From Arthrobacter sp. TMP15 (lineage in GTDB: Bacteria; Actinomycetota; Actinomycetes; Actinomycetales; Micrococcaceae), in contig NZ_CP154262.1 of NCBI RefSeq assembly GCF_039529835.1, forward strand, positions 1,054,001 to 1,118,000: DNA of 64,000 nucleotides, read 5' to 3'. Every line of letters starts with the position of its first letter. The first letter of the stretch is position 1. Below, piece after piece: positions 25,186 to 33,393 of this stretch. The notes under the pieces are model-generated. The model was not told the DNA's origin, searched no databases, and saw only the letters and a list, made by a program, of their open reading frames with translations. Position numbers and translations under genes: made by a program.

Positions 25186-26463
25186 CTAGTGTTCCAGCGG
25201 TTCTCTTTCCAGCGCCTGCACGTGGGCCACTATGGCGGAGCGCTTAGGTGAGCGCGGCGGGAGGAGACGCAACGCTGTGCGCCAGGCGTCGACGTCGTTC
25301 GCTACCTCGGGAAGCTGCAAGTAGGTCAGGAGCACCTCCGGACTGGCGTCGTTGAGGATGGCCTCGCGCAGTTGAACCGCAACCCGGTTCCGGATGGCCT
25401 CGATCTCCGGGGCTATGGAGCGGGGCATGACGGCGCCGCGGTATATGTTCAACGCCAGGCGATGCGCTCCGCGGTCAAGATAATTGCTGACCTGCTCAGC
25501 GTCCACCACGAGCGGGCGCGGCAGCCTATATGGCCGGGACGCCGGCACCAGCGTCGGTGCAACAGTGAGCAGTAACTTGCGCAGGCGCACCAACTCAGCA
25601 CGGATACTGGTCAAAGAAGTGCCATCGGGGTAAATTTTCTCGGTGAGCTCCTCGGCGCTGAGACCGTGCGGGTACAAGGCCAAAACGGCCAAAATCTCGG
25701 TGTGCCGCTCACTGAGCGTGACGGCCTTGCCGGCAACATGGAGCAGGCCCTGATCGCGGCCCAGAAGCTGCAGAGAGTCACGGTAAAGCGGTTTAGTGGT
25801 GGCGGCAGTCTGGCCACGACGGCCGGCTGAACGCGAAGAACCCCGTTCCCCGGCATTGCTGGCCCGCCGTTCCAGACGATGGATGCGCAGCTGAGCCTCC
25901 GCGGCAGCCACCGTGGCTTGCACCAGCGAGAGCGTATTTGCCCCGACGGCGTCCGGACCTCCTGTAATGTCAACAACGCCCAAGAGTGAGCCGGAATCGG
26001 GATCGTGGACAGGAACGGCCGTGCAACTCCACGAGTGAACATCGGGGTTGAAGTGTTCCTGCCCCACGATCTGCACACTCTGGCCAAGCACCAGCGCGGT
26101 GCCCGGGGCGCTGGTGCCCACCACTGTCTCTGACCAATCGGCGCCCGTGGCGAAGTTGATGTTTTCACCGTTGCGCCGGGCAGGGGAGTCGCCTTCTACC
26201 CAGAGCAGGCGCCCATGCTCATCGCCCACGGCAACCAAAAGTCCTGTGTTGTGGCTGGGCTCAATCAGCAATTTGGTGATGACGGGCATGATGGCCGCCA
26301 GCGGGTGGTCACGGCGGAAATCGTTTAGTTCCCGGCTTTCCCACATGACAGGAGGCGGCCGCCCGGCAGATGAAGTCAGGGCGGCAAGGGAGCGTTTCCA
26401 GGATTCGCGCACCAAGTCCCGCATCTGTGGCGAGCCTTCACCAGAGGGGTGCAGCGGGGACAT
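25186..26463 (-). CDS. GAF-domain regulator with C-terminal HTH (AcoR-like, no sigma-54 domain)
   Basis: 425-aa regulator: an N-terminal AcoR-type start (RDLVRESWKRSL), a GAF sensor domain (about 75-200; FATGADWSETVVGTSAPG, SWSCTAVPVHDPDSG), a linker and a winged-helix region (about 255-320; TLSERHTEILAVLALY, LSAEELTEKIYP). It lacks the AAA+ domain of true sigma-54 activators, as is usual in actinobacteria. The ATG at 26463 is preferred over TTG at 26484 because GGAG lies 6 nt upstream. Proximity suggests it controls the aldehyde dehydrogenase/DUF779 operon, perhaps through the inverted repeat at 24611. Confidence 0.88.
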   Translation of the reverse strand: MSPLHPSGEGSPQMRDLVRESWKRSLAALTSSAGRPPPVMWESRELNDFRRDHPLAAIMPVITKLLIEPSHNTGLLVAVGDEHGRLLWVEGDSPARRNGENINFATGADWSETVVGTSAPGTALVLGQSVQIVGQEHFNPDVHSWSCTAVPVHDPDSGSLLGVVDITGGPDAVGANTLSLVQATVAAAEAQLRIHRLERRASNAGERGSSRSAGRRGQTAATTKPLYRDSLQLLGRDQGLLHVAGKAVTLSERHTEILAVLALYPHGLSAEELTEKIYPDGTSLTSIRAELVRLRKLLLTVAPTLVPASRPYRLPRPLVVDAEQVSNYLDRGAHRLALNIYRGAVMPRSIAPEIEAIRNRVAVQLREAILNDASPEVLLTYLQLPEVANDVDAWRTALRLLPPRSPKRSAIVAHVQALEREPLEH

Positions 26464-26566
26464 CAACTCTCCAAAACCAAGCAAGGGGCAATTGGCGGCT
26501 GGCGCTCAAGGCGAGAGACGTGCCGTGAGTCACAAGTGTAGTTCACTTGGTCACAGCCCGGGCAAG

Positions 26567-26604
26567 CAGAAGGCGGGCCGGGCCGAAGCCCTGCCCGCCT
26601 TCTG
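26567..26604. terminator. Stem-loop between MMPL gene and regulator
   Basis: CAGAAGGCGGGC (26567-26578) pairs perfectly with GCCCGCCTTCTG (26593-26604), 14-nt loop. It is 32 nt past the MMPL stop on the minus strand; without a T-run it would be a U-less actinobacterial-type terminator. Confidence 0.55.
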
Positions 26605-26635
26605 GGTGACGCCATGGGCGTCTCCTACGGTGGTG

Positions 26636-29302
26636 CTACTTAGCCGGCGCGCTTCCGGAAACGGGAGTTTCGGCGTCGTCCGTGGCAGTGATGGAAGCCA
26701 ACTTGGCGCCTTCCACATCAACGTCGGGGAGGATCTTATCTAGCCACTTCGGCAGCCACCAGGCCGACTTGCCGAGCAGGTGCATGGTGGCCGGAACAAT
26801 GGTCATGCGCACCACGAACGCATCAATCAGCACGCCAAACGCCAGCGCAAAGCCCAACGGGCGGACCATGGTCAGGTGGGAGAAAATGAACCCCGAGAAC
26901 ACGCTAATCATGATGATCGCCGCGGCGGTAACCACCGGGGCGGCATGCTTAAAGCCGGTCCGCACAGCCTGCTTGGCATCCTGACCATGGGCGTACGCTT
27001 CACGCATTCCGGAGGCAATAAACACCTGGTAATCCATCGCCAACCCGAAGAGCACGCCAATCAAAATAATCGGCAAGAAGCTCAGTACGGCTGCCGGATT
27101 CGCCACATCGAAGATCAAGCCCAGCCAGCCCCACTGATAGACGGCCACCACACCGCCAAAGGCAGCCACGAGGGAGAGCAGGAAACCGGCGGTTGCCAGC
27201 AGCGGGACCAAGATGGAGCGGAAGACCAGGATCAGCAGCACCAGGGAAAGTCCGACGACGATCGCCAGGTAAGGCGGAAGCGCCGCTCCCAGCTTTTCTG
27301 AGACATCGACGTTGGCGGCCGTTTGGCCCGTCAGCCCAATGCTGACGTCCAAATCTGAGCTGATGGTTGCTCCCTCAGCCCGCAGATCATGGATCACCTG
27401 GACGGTACTTTCGCTGGCGGGACCTTCTGCGGGGACCACTTGATAGACGGCGGTGCGCAGGTCCTTACTGACAGTGACAGGCACGGCTGCCTCAACATTT
27501 TTGACCTGGCGCAGCTTGTCAGCCACATCCAAATTCAGTGTTGTGGCGCTCGCTTCATCCAAGCCGGCAGGCAAGGAGCCAACCACAATGATGGGCCCGT
27601 TCATGCCTTCGCCAAAGTTCTTTCCAGTGATCGAGTACGCCTGGAAAGCGCTGGAATCGACAGGTTCAGAGCCGCCGTCGGGCAGGGCCAGCCGCAGTCC
27701 GGTGGCAGGAATGGCAATGACAACCAGAGCAATGACAGCACCCACCAGCGAGATGACTGGATGCTTTGTCACAAGACCGCCCCAACCGCGGGCGCTGCGG
27801 GCAACATCGGCCGCCTCATCAGCGTCAGCCTTCTGGGCGTTATTCATACCCACAAGGTTTGCGTTGTGCTTCGCGGTAGACAGGGAGTTCTTGGCCCAGG
27901 CCTTTTTGGAGATGAGCTTAGTGCCAATCAATGACAGCAATGCAGGTGTCAAAGTCAAGGCGATCAGGACTGAGACAGCAACCGTGGCAGCCGCGGCCAA
28001 GCCCAAGATGGCAAGGAACGGCAGGCCCGTGACGGAGAGTGCGGCCAGGGCAATAACAACTGTCAGCCCGGCAAAGGTCACGGCATTGCCGGAGGTGCCG
28101 GTGGCCTTGGCGATAGAGTCACGGACCCCCACACCCGCCAGAAGCTGCTGGCGGTGCCGGTTGACGATGAACAAGGAGTAATCAATTCCCACAGCCAGGC
28201 CCAGCATCAAGGCCAGCATTGGCGAAATGGAGGACATCTCAATAACGGTTGTCAGGGCCATCGTGCCACCCACACCAATGCCGACGCCCACAACGGCCAT
28301 CAACAGCGGCAAACCGGCAGCAACAAAAGTACCCAACATGATCAGCAGGACGGCGGCGGCAACGGCAATGCCAACTACCTCAGAAATTCCGAACAGTTCG
28401 GAAACGTCTTCAACGATTTCCTTGCTGTAAGAGACACTGACGCCACTGGATTCCAAGGTGTTCAACCTGTCCTGGACCAGCTGGCGGTTATCCGGGGTCA
28501 CGGCATTCATCGACTGGCTGAACTGGATCTGGCCAATGGCGGCCTTATTGTTCTCAGAGACAAAGCGGAGCCCGGCTGTGGCATCGACGGTGCGCTGGCC
28601 CGCGGTCAGTTCGGCCTTCTTGGCAGCCAGAGTTGCCTGGCCTTCGTCAAACTTGGCTTTACCGGCGTCGAACTGGTCCTTGCCGGCTTGCCACTGGGCC
28701 ATGCCAGCATCCAGCTGTGCTTGCGCGCCAGCAACTTGTGCCCCTGCTGCCTGCGCCTGGGGTGACCCTGGCGGCAGTGCCGCTATCTGCTCCTTTTGAG
28801 CATCGAGCTGTGCTTGAGCGGCATCCAGTTTGGCCTTGGCAGCGGCTATTTCAGCGGCTCCAGCTTCCAATTTGGGGGCTTGTTCAGCGGCCTGTGCTTC
28901 TCCGTCCGCCAACGCCTTGGCGCCTTCTGCGAGCTTGGCTGCGCCGGCTTTCTGGGCAGCTGTTGTCAGGAACGGGTCTATGACATCTTTGACGGTGGGA
29001 ACAGTTTTCACTGATTCAAGTGCGTCGGTGATGGCGCTTTCTTGGGCGGTAGTGAACGGTTCACCATTGGTGCTGGTGAATACCACAGAGCCCGTGCCAC
29101 CGGAAGCTTCGGGCAGATCAGCCTTGAGCTTGTCCGCCATCTGCTGGGTCTCAGTACCGGGGATTTGGAAGTTGTTTGACATGGGGCCCATGAAAAGTAC
29201 TGCGGCACCTCCCACCAAGCCCATGATCACGGCCCAGGCGGTGATCACCAGCCAGGCACGTCGAGCGGCGAACCGTCCCAATTTATAAAGCCAAAGGGCC
29301 AT
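26636..29302 (-). CDS. MMPL/RND-family efflux transporter
   Basis: 888-aa transporter of the MMPL branch of the RND superfamily, moving lipids or drugs by proton motive force. One N-terminal helix (ARRAWLVITAWAVIMGLVGG), a large outer loop rich in Ala/Gln/Lys heptads (about 130-235, likely coiled coil), a five-helix bundle containing GIDYSLFIVNRHR, a second loop, and a second bundle with GLAMDYQVFIASGMRE; these GxxxDY motifs carry the proton-relay Asp-Tyr pair. It follows a TetR gene by 50 nt, so is most likely an inducible efflux operon. Substrate unknown. Confidence 0.93.
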   Translation of the reverse strand: MALWLYKLGRFAARRAWLVITAWAVIMGLVGGAAVLFMGPMSNNFQIPGTETQQMADKLKADLPEASGGTGSVVFTSTNGEPFTTAQESAITDALESVKTVPTVKDVIDPFLTTAAQKAGAAKLAEGAKALADGEAQAAEQAPKLEAGAAEIAAAKAKLDAAQAQLDAQKEQIAALPPGSPQAQAAGAQVAGAQAQLDAGMAQWQAGKDQFDAGKAKFDEGQATLAAKKAELTAGQRTVDATAGLRFVSENNKAAIGQIQFSQSMNAVTPDNRQLVQDRLNTLESSGVSVSYSKEIVEDVSELFGISEVVGIAVAAAVLLIMLGTFVAAGLPLLMAVVGVGIGVGGTMALTTVIEMSSISPMLALMLGLAVGIDYSLFIVNRHRQQLLAGVGVRDSIAKATGTSGNAVTFAGLTVVIALAALSVTGLPFLAILGLAAAATVAVSVLIALTLTPALLSLIGTKLISKKAWAKNSLSTAKHNANLVGMNNAQKADADEAADVARSARGWGGLVTKHPVISLVGAVIALVVIAIPATGLRLALPDGGSEPVDSSAFQAYSITGKNFGEGMNGPIIVVGSLPAGLDEASATTLNLDVADKLRQVKNVEAAVPVTVSKDLRTAVYQVVPAEGPASESTVQVIHDLRAEGATISSDLDVSIGLTGQTAANVDVSEKLGAALPPYLAIVVGLSLVLLILVFRSILVPLLATAGFLLSLVAAFGGVVAVYQWGWLGLIFDVANPAAVLSFLPIILIGVLFGLAMDYQVFIASGMREAYAHGQDAKQAVRTGFKHAAPVVTAAAIIMISVFSGFIFSHLTMVRPLGFALAFGVLIDAFVVRMTIVPATMHLLGKSAWWLPKWLDKILPDVDVEGAKLASITATDDAETPVSGSAPAK

Positions 29303-29352
29303 GGTGAATCCATTCTCTATAAGATGGCTGGGCGGACCCAGTCGATAAAAAA

Positions 29353-29979
29353 CTAGTTATTGAAACCGTTACGTATGTGAGAGATTGTGCGTTCCAAGTT
29401 CGTGCGCAGCTGAGCCAATGACTCCGGGCTAGTACTGGTTCCGTAAGTTTGGGACCAGACCGAGAATGCTGCACGGCAACTACCCATGACGGCACCAACC
29501 AGGGCGCACAAATACAACTCATCTGTGCCTGCCGGGAGACGGCCCCGAGCTACTTCGGTGACTTTGAAGGTGCATTCCTCCCAAGCTTGCAATTGAAACC
29601 TGTCCAATTGGGGGTCTTGGGTGAGAGTGAACGTTTCGGCCAAAATGGCTAGATCGTGGGGGCTACCCACGGCGGAGAGCGCTATTTGGGCCGATTCAAG
29701 CAGTGACTCATCAACCGGCCGGGCTTCAAGCTCCACAATGACCTGATCCAGGTAGTTTTGCGTAAAGCTGGCAACAGCGGCTTCCACGGAGGAGAAGTAG
29801 TTGAAGAAGGTGCGTCGGGATACCCCGGCGGCGGCAGCAACGTCGTCGACCGTGAACGAGTTAACGCTCTGGTTGCGCAGAAAACCTAGGGCAGCGGTGG
29901 CGATGGCTTCACGCGTGGCAGTTTTGTTCAGCTCACGGCGCGAAGGCTGGTTGGGAGGGGGAGATGCGGGGGTGCTCAC
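29353..29979 (-). CDS. TetR-family repressor of the efflux operon
   Basis: 208-aa regulator with an N-terminal TetR helix-turn-helix (about 22-68; FTVDDVAAAAGVSRRTFFNYF) and a helical ligand-binding C-terminal half. The start is GTG at 29979: no ribosome-binding site, but TAGTGT lies 6 nt upstream (leaderless). Its promoter is overlapped by two palindromes built on TTGCAC/GTGCAA, so it almost certainly represses itself and the MMPL gene 50 nt downstream. Confidence 0.93.
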   Translation of the reverse strand: MSTPASPPPNQPSRRELNKTATREAIATAALGFLRNQSVNSFTVDDVAAAAGVSRRTFFNYFSSVEAAVASFTQNYLDQVIVELEARPVDESLLESAQIALSAVGSPHDLAILAETFTLTQDPQLDRFQLQAWEECTFKVTEVARGRLPAGTDELYLCALVGAVMGSCRAAFSVWSQTYGTSTSPESLAQLRTNLERTISHIRNGFNN

Positions 29980-29985
29980 ATGACT

Positions 29986-30016
29986 ACACTAAGTGCAAGT
30001 TTGCACTTTGTGCAAA
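29986..30016 (-). promoter_or_regulatory. TetR promoter with overlapping operators
   Basis: Minus-strand TTGCAC (30010-30015) and TAGTGT (29986-29991) are 18 bp apart, and the start codon follows 6 nt after. Palindromes GTGCAAGTTTGCAC (29993-30006) and TTTGCACTTTGTGCAAA (30000-30016) cover the spacer and the -35. Confidence 0.65.
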
Positions 30017-30021
30017 CTGAA

Positions 30022-30054
30022 GGAGCGCCCGGAACCATGTGTTCCGGGCGCTCC
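30022..30054. terminator. Stem-loop terminator downstream of UPF0145 gene
   Basis: GGAGCGCCCGGAAC (30022-30035) and GTTCCGGGCGCTCC (30041-30054), a perfect 14-bp stem with a 5-nt loop, 31 nt past the stop of the gene ending at 30086 and just before the TetR promoter. Confidence 0.75.
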
Positions 30055-30085
30055 GCTTCGCCGCTTGAGCTAGGTGCGCTGTGTC

Positions 30086-30466
30086 TTAGCCCTGCGGGTT
30101 TTGCGATAGATAAATCGACTGGCCTGTTGCGCCCGGCTGACCTTCAGCGAGCGGGATCGCGAAGACCGCTGTGCCATACGCGCAGACCTCAGTCCAGTTC
30201 CCGCCCATTTCGGAAGTGTCGAAGCGGGCGGCAACAATCGCATTGGCACCCTTTGATTGGGCTTCCGTGACCATCCGCGCCACAACCTCCTGCCGACTCT
30301 CATATAGGGCCTTTGTCATCTCAGGTAGTTCCCCGCCGCCGAGAGCCCGAAAGCTGGCGGTGAATTGGGCGCCAATATGCCGGGACCGAACCGTCAGGCC
30401 CATGACCTCGCCGAACACAGCATCAATTTTGTAGCCCGGGAGGTCGTTGGTGGTAACGATGATCAT
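30086..30466 (-). CDS. UPF0145 / YbjQ-family protein
   Basis: 126-aa member of the UPF0145 (YbjQ) family, small pentameric-type beta proteins sometimes called heavy-metal-binding. Typical segments: VTTNDLPGYKI at the N-terminus, GEVMGLTVRSRHIG, ARMVTEAQSKGANAIVAARFDTSEM and EVCAYGTAV. AAAGGAC 7 nt upstream supports the ATG at 30466. It is a single-gene unit closed by the stem-loop at 30022. Biochemical role unsettled in the family. Confidence 0.9.
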   Translation of the reverse strand: MIIVTTNDLPGYKIDAVFGEVMGLTVRSRHIGAQFTASFRALGGGELPEMTKALYESRQEVVARMVTEAQSKGANAIVAARFDTSEMGGNWTEVCAYGTAVFAIPLAEGQPGATGQSIYLSQNPQG

Positions 30467-30594
30467 TGCTGTCCTTTAGCTGATGGGGCGCCAGCGGTGA
30501 TGGATACCGGCGTAGGCTGCAATATTTACTGCCTGGTTCAAATCCTACGTGCGAACATTTGGGATCCGGGTTCCCTACACGCCTGCGAGATTAC

Positions 30595-32052
30595 CTATGC
30601 ATTGGCCGGTTCGCGCTTCGAATCGATCCCGTCCAAGCCTGAATCCAACGCTGCCACTAGATCATCGATGCTGTCCGTTTCAGTGTCTGGATCATCCGCG
30701 AAGGGATCGCCGTTGCGGGGAGCATTGTAGAGTCCCTCATCGAGGATGCCCTGGCGCTTGGCAACGATTGTGGGTACCAAGGCTTGGCCTGCAACGTTCA
30801 CGGCTGTGCGGCCCATATCCAAAATGGGGTCAACGGCAAGCAGAAGTCCGACGCCGGCCAGCGGCAGTCCCAGCGTTGAGAGCGTCAGGGTGAGCATAAC
30901 GACGGCGCCAGTGGTGCCCGCGGTGGCAGCGGAGCCAAGGACCGAGACGAGCACGATCAGCAGGTACTGGCCCAGATCAAGCTGAATACCGAAGAACTGT
31001 GCCACAAAGATCGCTGCAATGGCCGGATAAATGGCGGCGCAACCGTCCATTTTTGTTGTTGCGCCCAAAGGTACAGCGAAGGATGCGTAAGCGCGCGGCA
31101 CGCCAAGGTTGCGTTCGGTCACACGCTGGGTTAGCGGCAGCGTGCCAATAGAGGAGCGGGATACGAAGCCCAGCTGAACTGCCGGCCAGACACCGGAGAA
31201 GTACGCCTTGATCGAGAGGCCGTGGGATTTGATCAGTACCGGGTACACGACGAAGAGGACAAGTGCCAGACCCACATAGATGGCAATGGTGAACTTCCCG
31301 AGGGAGCCGATGGTTGTCCAGCCGTAACTTGCAACAGCGTTGCCGATCAAACCGACCGTACCAATCGGTGCTAAACGGATTATCCACCAGAGCACCTTTT
31401 GGATGACGGCTAGAGCCGAACCATTCAGCTTCAGGAACGGGTCAGCTGCCTTGCCAACTTTCAGTGCGGCGATGCCGATGACGATGGCGATGACAAGGAT
31501 CTGCAGAACATTGAAGTTCACGCTGGTGGTCAGGGCTCCGGACTCGGCAGCCTTGGTTGAGGCGCTCAAACCCAGGAAGTTGGAGGGGAACAGTCCAAGG
31601 AGGAAGGCCCACCAATCGCCTGACTTACCGGTGTAATCCGCGGGGGTCGCCGTGCCGGTGCCGGCGCCCGGCTGGAACAAAGTGCCCAAACCGATTCCGA
31701 TGGTGACGGCTATCAGCGCGGTGATGGCGAACCACAGCAGCGTATTCCACGCCAAACGGGCCGCATTAGTGACTTGGCGCAGATTTGCGATCGAGGAGAC
31801 CACAGCCGTGAAGATCAACGGCACCACGGCCGCCTTCAAAATAGAGACGTAGCTGGATCCAATAACGCTCAGTGTGGTGACCAGGCCGTTGGGGGTGGTC
31901 TCTGGATCGCCACCGAGCTGGCGCGCAATCAGGCCCAAGACCAGGCCGAGGATCAGACCGGCAATAATTTGAACGCCGAATGAACTTGCCCATTTGGGTA
32001 GCCTCGAGGCCTTGGGGGTAGTGGCCTTGGGGGTGGTGGCTGTAGATGTCAT
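30595..32052 (-). CDS. Dicarboxylate/amino acid:cation symporter (DAACS)
   Basis: 485-aa sodium or proton symporter for glutamate/aspartate or C4-dicarboxylates (GltP/DctA family). Visible: eight or so membrane helices, re-entrant loop FVSRSSIGTLPLTQR, GATTKMDGCA, second re-entrant loop near TAGTTGAVVML, and the substrate/cation site DMGRTAVNVAGQA. The C-terminus has an acidic, Asp-rich tail (DPFADDPDTETDSIDDL) that is not part of the transport core. TACCGT lies 6 nt before the ATG, a leaderless layout. The gap 30467-30594 shows nothing convincing. Confidence 0.93.
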   Translation of the reverse strand: MTSTATTPKATTPKASRLPKWASSFGVQIIAGLILGLVLGLIARQLGGDPETTPNGLVTTLSVIGSSYVSILKAAVVPLIFTAVVSSIANLRQVTNAARLAWNTLLWFAITALIAVTIGIGLGTLFQPGAGTGTATPADYTGKSGDWWAFLLGLFPSNFLGLSASTKAAESGALTTSVNFNVLQILVIAIVIGIAALKVGKAADPFLKLNGSALAVIQKVLWWIIRLAPIGTVGLIGNAVASYGWTTIGSLGKFTIAIYVGLALVLFVVYPVLIKSHGLSIKAYFSGVWPAVQLGFVSRSSIGTLPLTQRVTERNLGVPRAYASFAVPLGATTKMDGCAAIYPAIAAIFVAQFFGIQLDLGQYLLIVLVSVLGSAATAGTTGAVVMLTLTLSTLGLPLAGVGLLLAVDPILDMGRTAVNVAGQALVPTIVAKRQGILDEGLYNAPRNGDPFADDPDTETDSIDDLVAALDSGLDGIDSKREPANA

Positions 32053-32131
32053 AAGGCAACGGTAGGCCGGGTGCTCTAGAGGCGGATAATTTGTGTTGCC
32101 CCTTGTTACGGATCTCAGAGGTGCCCAACGC

Positions 32132-32192
32132 CGCGAGTTGCCACATATGGTGTCCAGAAGCGCCCTGTGGACGCCATATGTGGCAACTCGCG
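32132..32192. repeat. Long palindrome A, left of nuclease-like gene
   Basis: Arms CGCGAGTTGCCACATATGG (32132-32150) and its exact complement (32174-32192), extended inward by TGTCCA/TGGACG with one mismatch. It shares its outer 13 bases (CGCGAGTTGCCAC) and TGGTGTCCA core with the palindrome at 33310. It lies in the 247-nt gap between the symporter and the nuclease-like gene. Confidence 0.95.
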
Positions 32193-32299
32193 AAGTTCCT
32201 CAGAGCGTTCTTGGCGCAGGAGTCGCCCGTTATCCACACATTCGAGTATTTTTTCTCTATGGCCCTCCACGGCGGATAGTAGTTGCTGTTAATGGGTGC

Positions 32300-33292
32300 A
32301 TGGATAAGTTCAAACCACTTCCCTTGCACCTCTCAATCCGTCCCTTCACCATGGACGAGGCGAAAACCGCCGGAATCTCCCGAAGCAGGTCTCGGCGAAA
32401 GGACCTCTGGACGCCCTCACGGGGAATTCGAGTGCCCCAGGACGCGCCGCTTAGCCTCTTGGAAAGCTGCCGAGCGCACACGGCCGTGACGGCAAGGGGC
32501 ATTGTCAGCCACGTGAGCGCGGCAACATTGCATGAGTTCTACTTGCCTCAGCGGCTTACACAGTTGCCGTGCATCGATGTGGCCACGCCCGTGGGTGCGC
32601 GCCAGCCCAGAAGAAAAGGAGTAACCGGCCATCTCCTGGCCCTGGGGCCCCATGATGTTATCCACATTGGCGGAGTTCCTGCCACCTCCGTGGAACGCAC
32701 GCTCGTAGATATTGCGCAGCTGCTCAGTGTTGATGAATTGGTGGCCGTGAGCGATCAAATAATTTGTGAACATCGCAGGACATTTGGGCGTTTGGTGTGG
32801 CCAAAAGTTCAGCTGGAGGCGCTGGAACTTTATGTTCTCCAGCATGCAGGAGCTAGGGGAATGCGCAGGCTGCGGGCAGCGATGGAGCTAACACGTGTGG
32901 GCTCGGACTCACCTCGTGAAACCATGCTGCGCTTGATGATTGCCCGGTCCCCACTTCCGACTTTTGAACACAACGTAGAGATCAGGGACGCGGCCGGCCA
33001 AGGCAAAGTTGGTCCGGATTTGGCGTGTGAGGAGTACGTGACGTGCATTGAGTATGATGGCGGGCATCATTTCACCCGGGAGCAGCAAGTCAGGGACCAT
33101 GACAGAGACTTCGTGACCGCATCTCTGGGCTGGCACCAAGTGCTGATCAACAATGACGATATCCGTGCAGGAGAATTAGTGGTTGTCACCAAAATTGCTC
33201 GGATGCTTAAACGTGGCGGCTGGCCGGATCCGACGAACCTGTCCGGGCGCTCGCTGCAGGGACGGCTGATGACGCGCAGAGACTTTCAGTGA
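32300..33292 (+). CDS. Putative PD-(D/E)XK-like endonuclease with AbiEi-like N-terminal part
   Basis: 330-aa protein. The C-terminal ~90 residues look like a DUF559/Vsr-type restriction endonuclease fold: VGPDLACEEYVTCIEYDGGHHF supplies P-D and I-E-Y-D-G-x-x-H acidic positions, then a basic region and LGWHQVLINNDD. The N-terminal two thirds (ARGIVSHVSAATLHEF, VPATSVERTLVDIA) resembles AbiEi-type antitoxin/transcription-factor domains often fused to this nuclease in actinobacteria. No ribosome-binding site marks the ATG at 32300; earlier in-frame starts would begin within palindrome A. The gene is bracketed by palindromes A and B. Role unknown: defence, selfish element or repair are possible. 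Confidence 0.7.
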   Translation: MDKFKPLPLHLSIRPFTMDEAKTAGISRSRSRRKDLWTPSRGIRVPQDAPLSLLESCRAHTAVTARGIVSHVSAATLHEFYLPQRLTQLPCIDVATPVGARQPRRKGVTGHLLALGPHDVIHIGGVPATSVERTLVDIAQLLSVDELVAVSDQIICEHRRTFGRLVWPKVQLEALELYVLQHAGARGMRRLRAAMELTRVGSDSPRETMLRLMIARSPLPTFEHNVEIRDAAGQGKVGPDLACEEYVTCIEYDGGHHFTREQQVRDHDRDFVTASLGWHQVLINNDDIRAGELVVVTKIARMLKRGGWPDPTNLSGRSLQGRLMTRRDFQ

Positions 33293-33309
33293 TCACCCAC
33301 ATCCTTGGC

Positions 33310-33370
33310 CGCGAGTTGCCACTTGTGGTGTCCAAATTCGCGATATGGACACCACAAGTGGCAACTCGCG
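33310..33370. repeat. Long palindrome B, right of nuclease-like gene
   Basis: Perfect 25-bp arms (33310-33334 and 33346-33370) with an 11-nt centre, beginning CGCGAGTTGCCACTTGTGG and continuing TGTCCA. It starts 18 nt after the nuclease-like stop and is 24 nt from the DUF885 stop, so could double as a terminator, though it has no T-run. It is followed by GGGCCATAGC/GGGCCATAGT short repeats. Confidence 0.95.
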
Positions 33371-33393
33371 GGCCATAGCGGGCCATAGTGGGC

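Noticed and set aside
30475-30600. tRNA-like T-loop (GGTTCAAATCC) with flanking CGTAGG/CCTACG
   Set aside because: The T-stem does not pair and no anticodon arm or acceptor stem can be drawn; not a tRNA.
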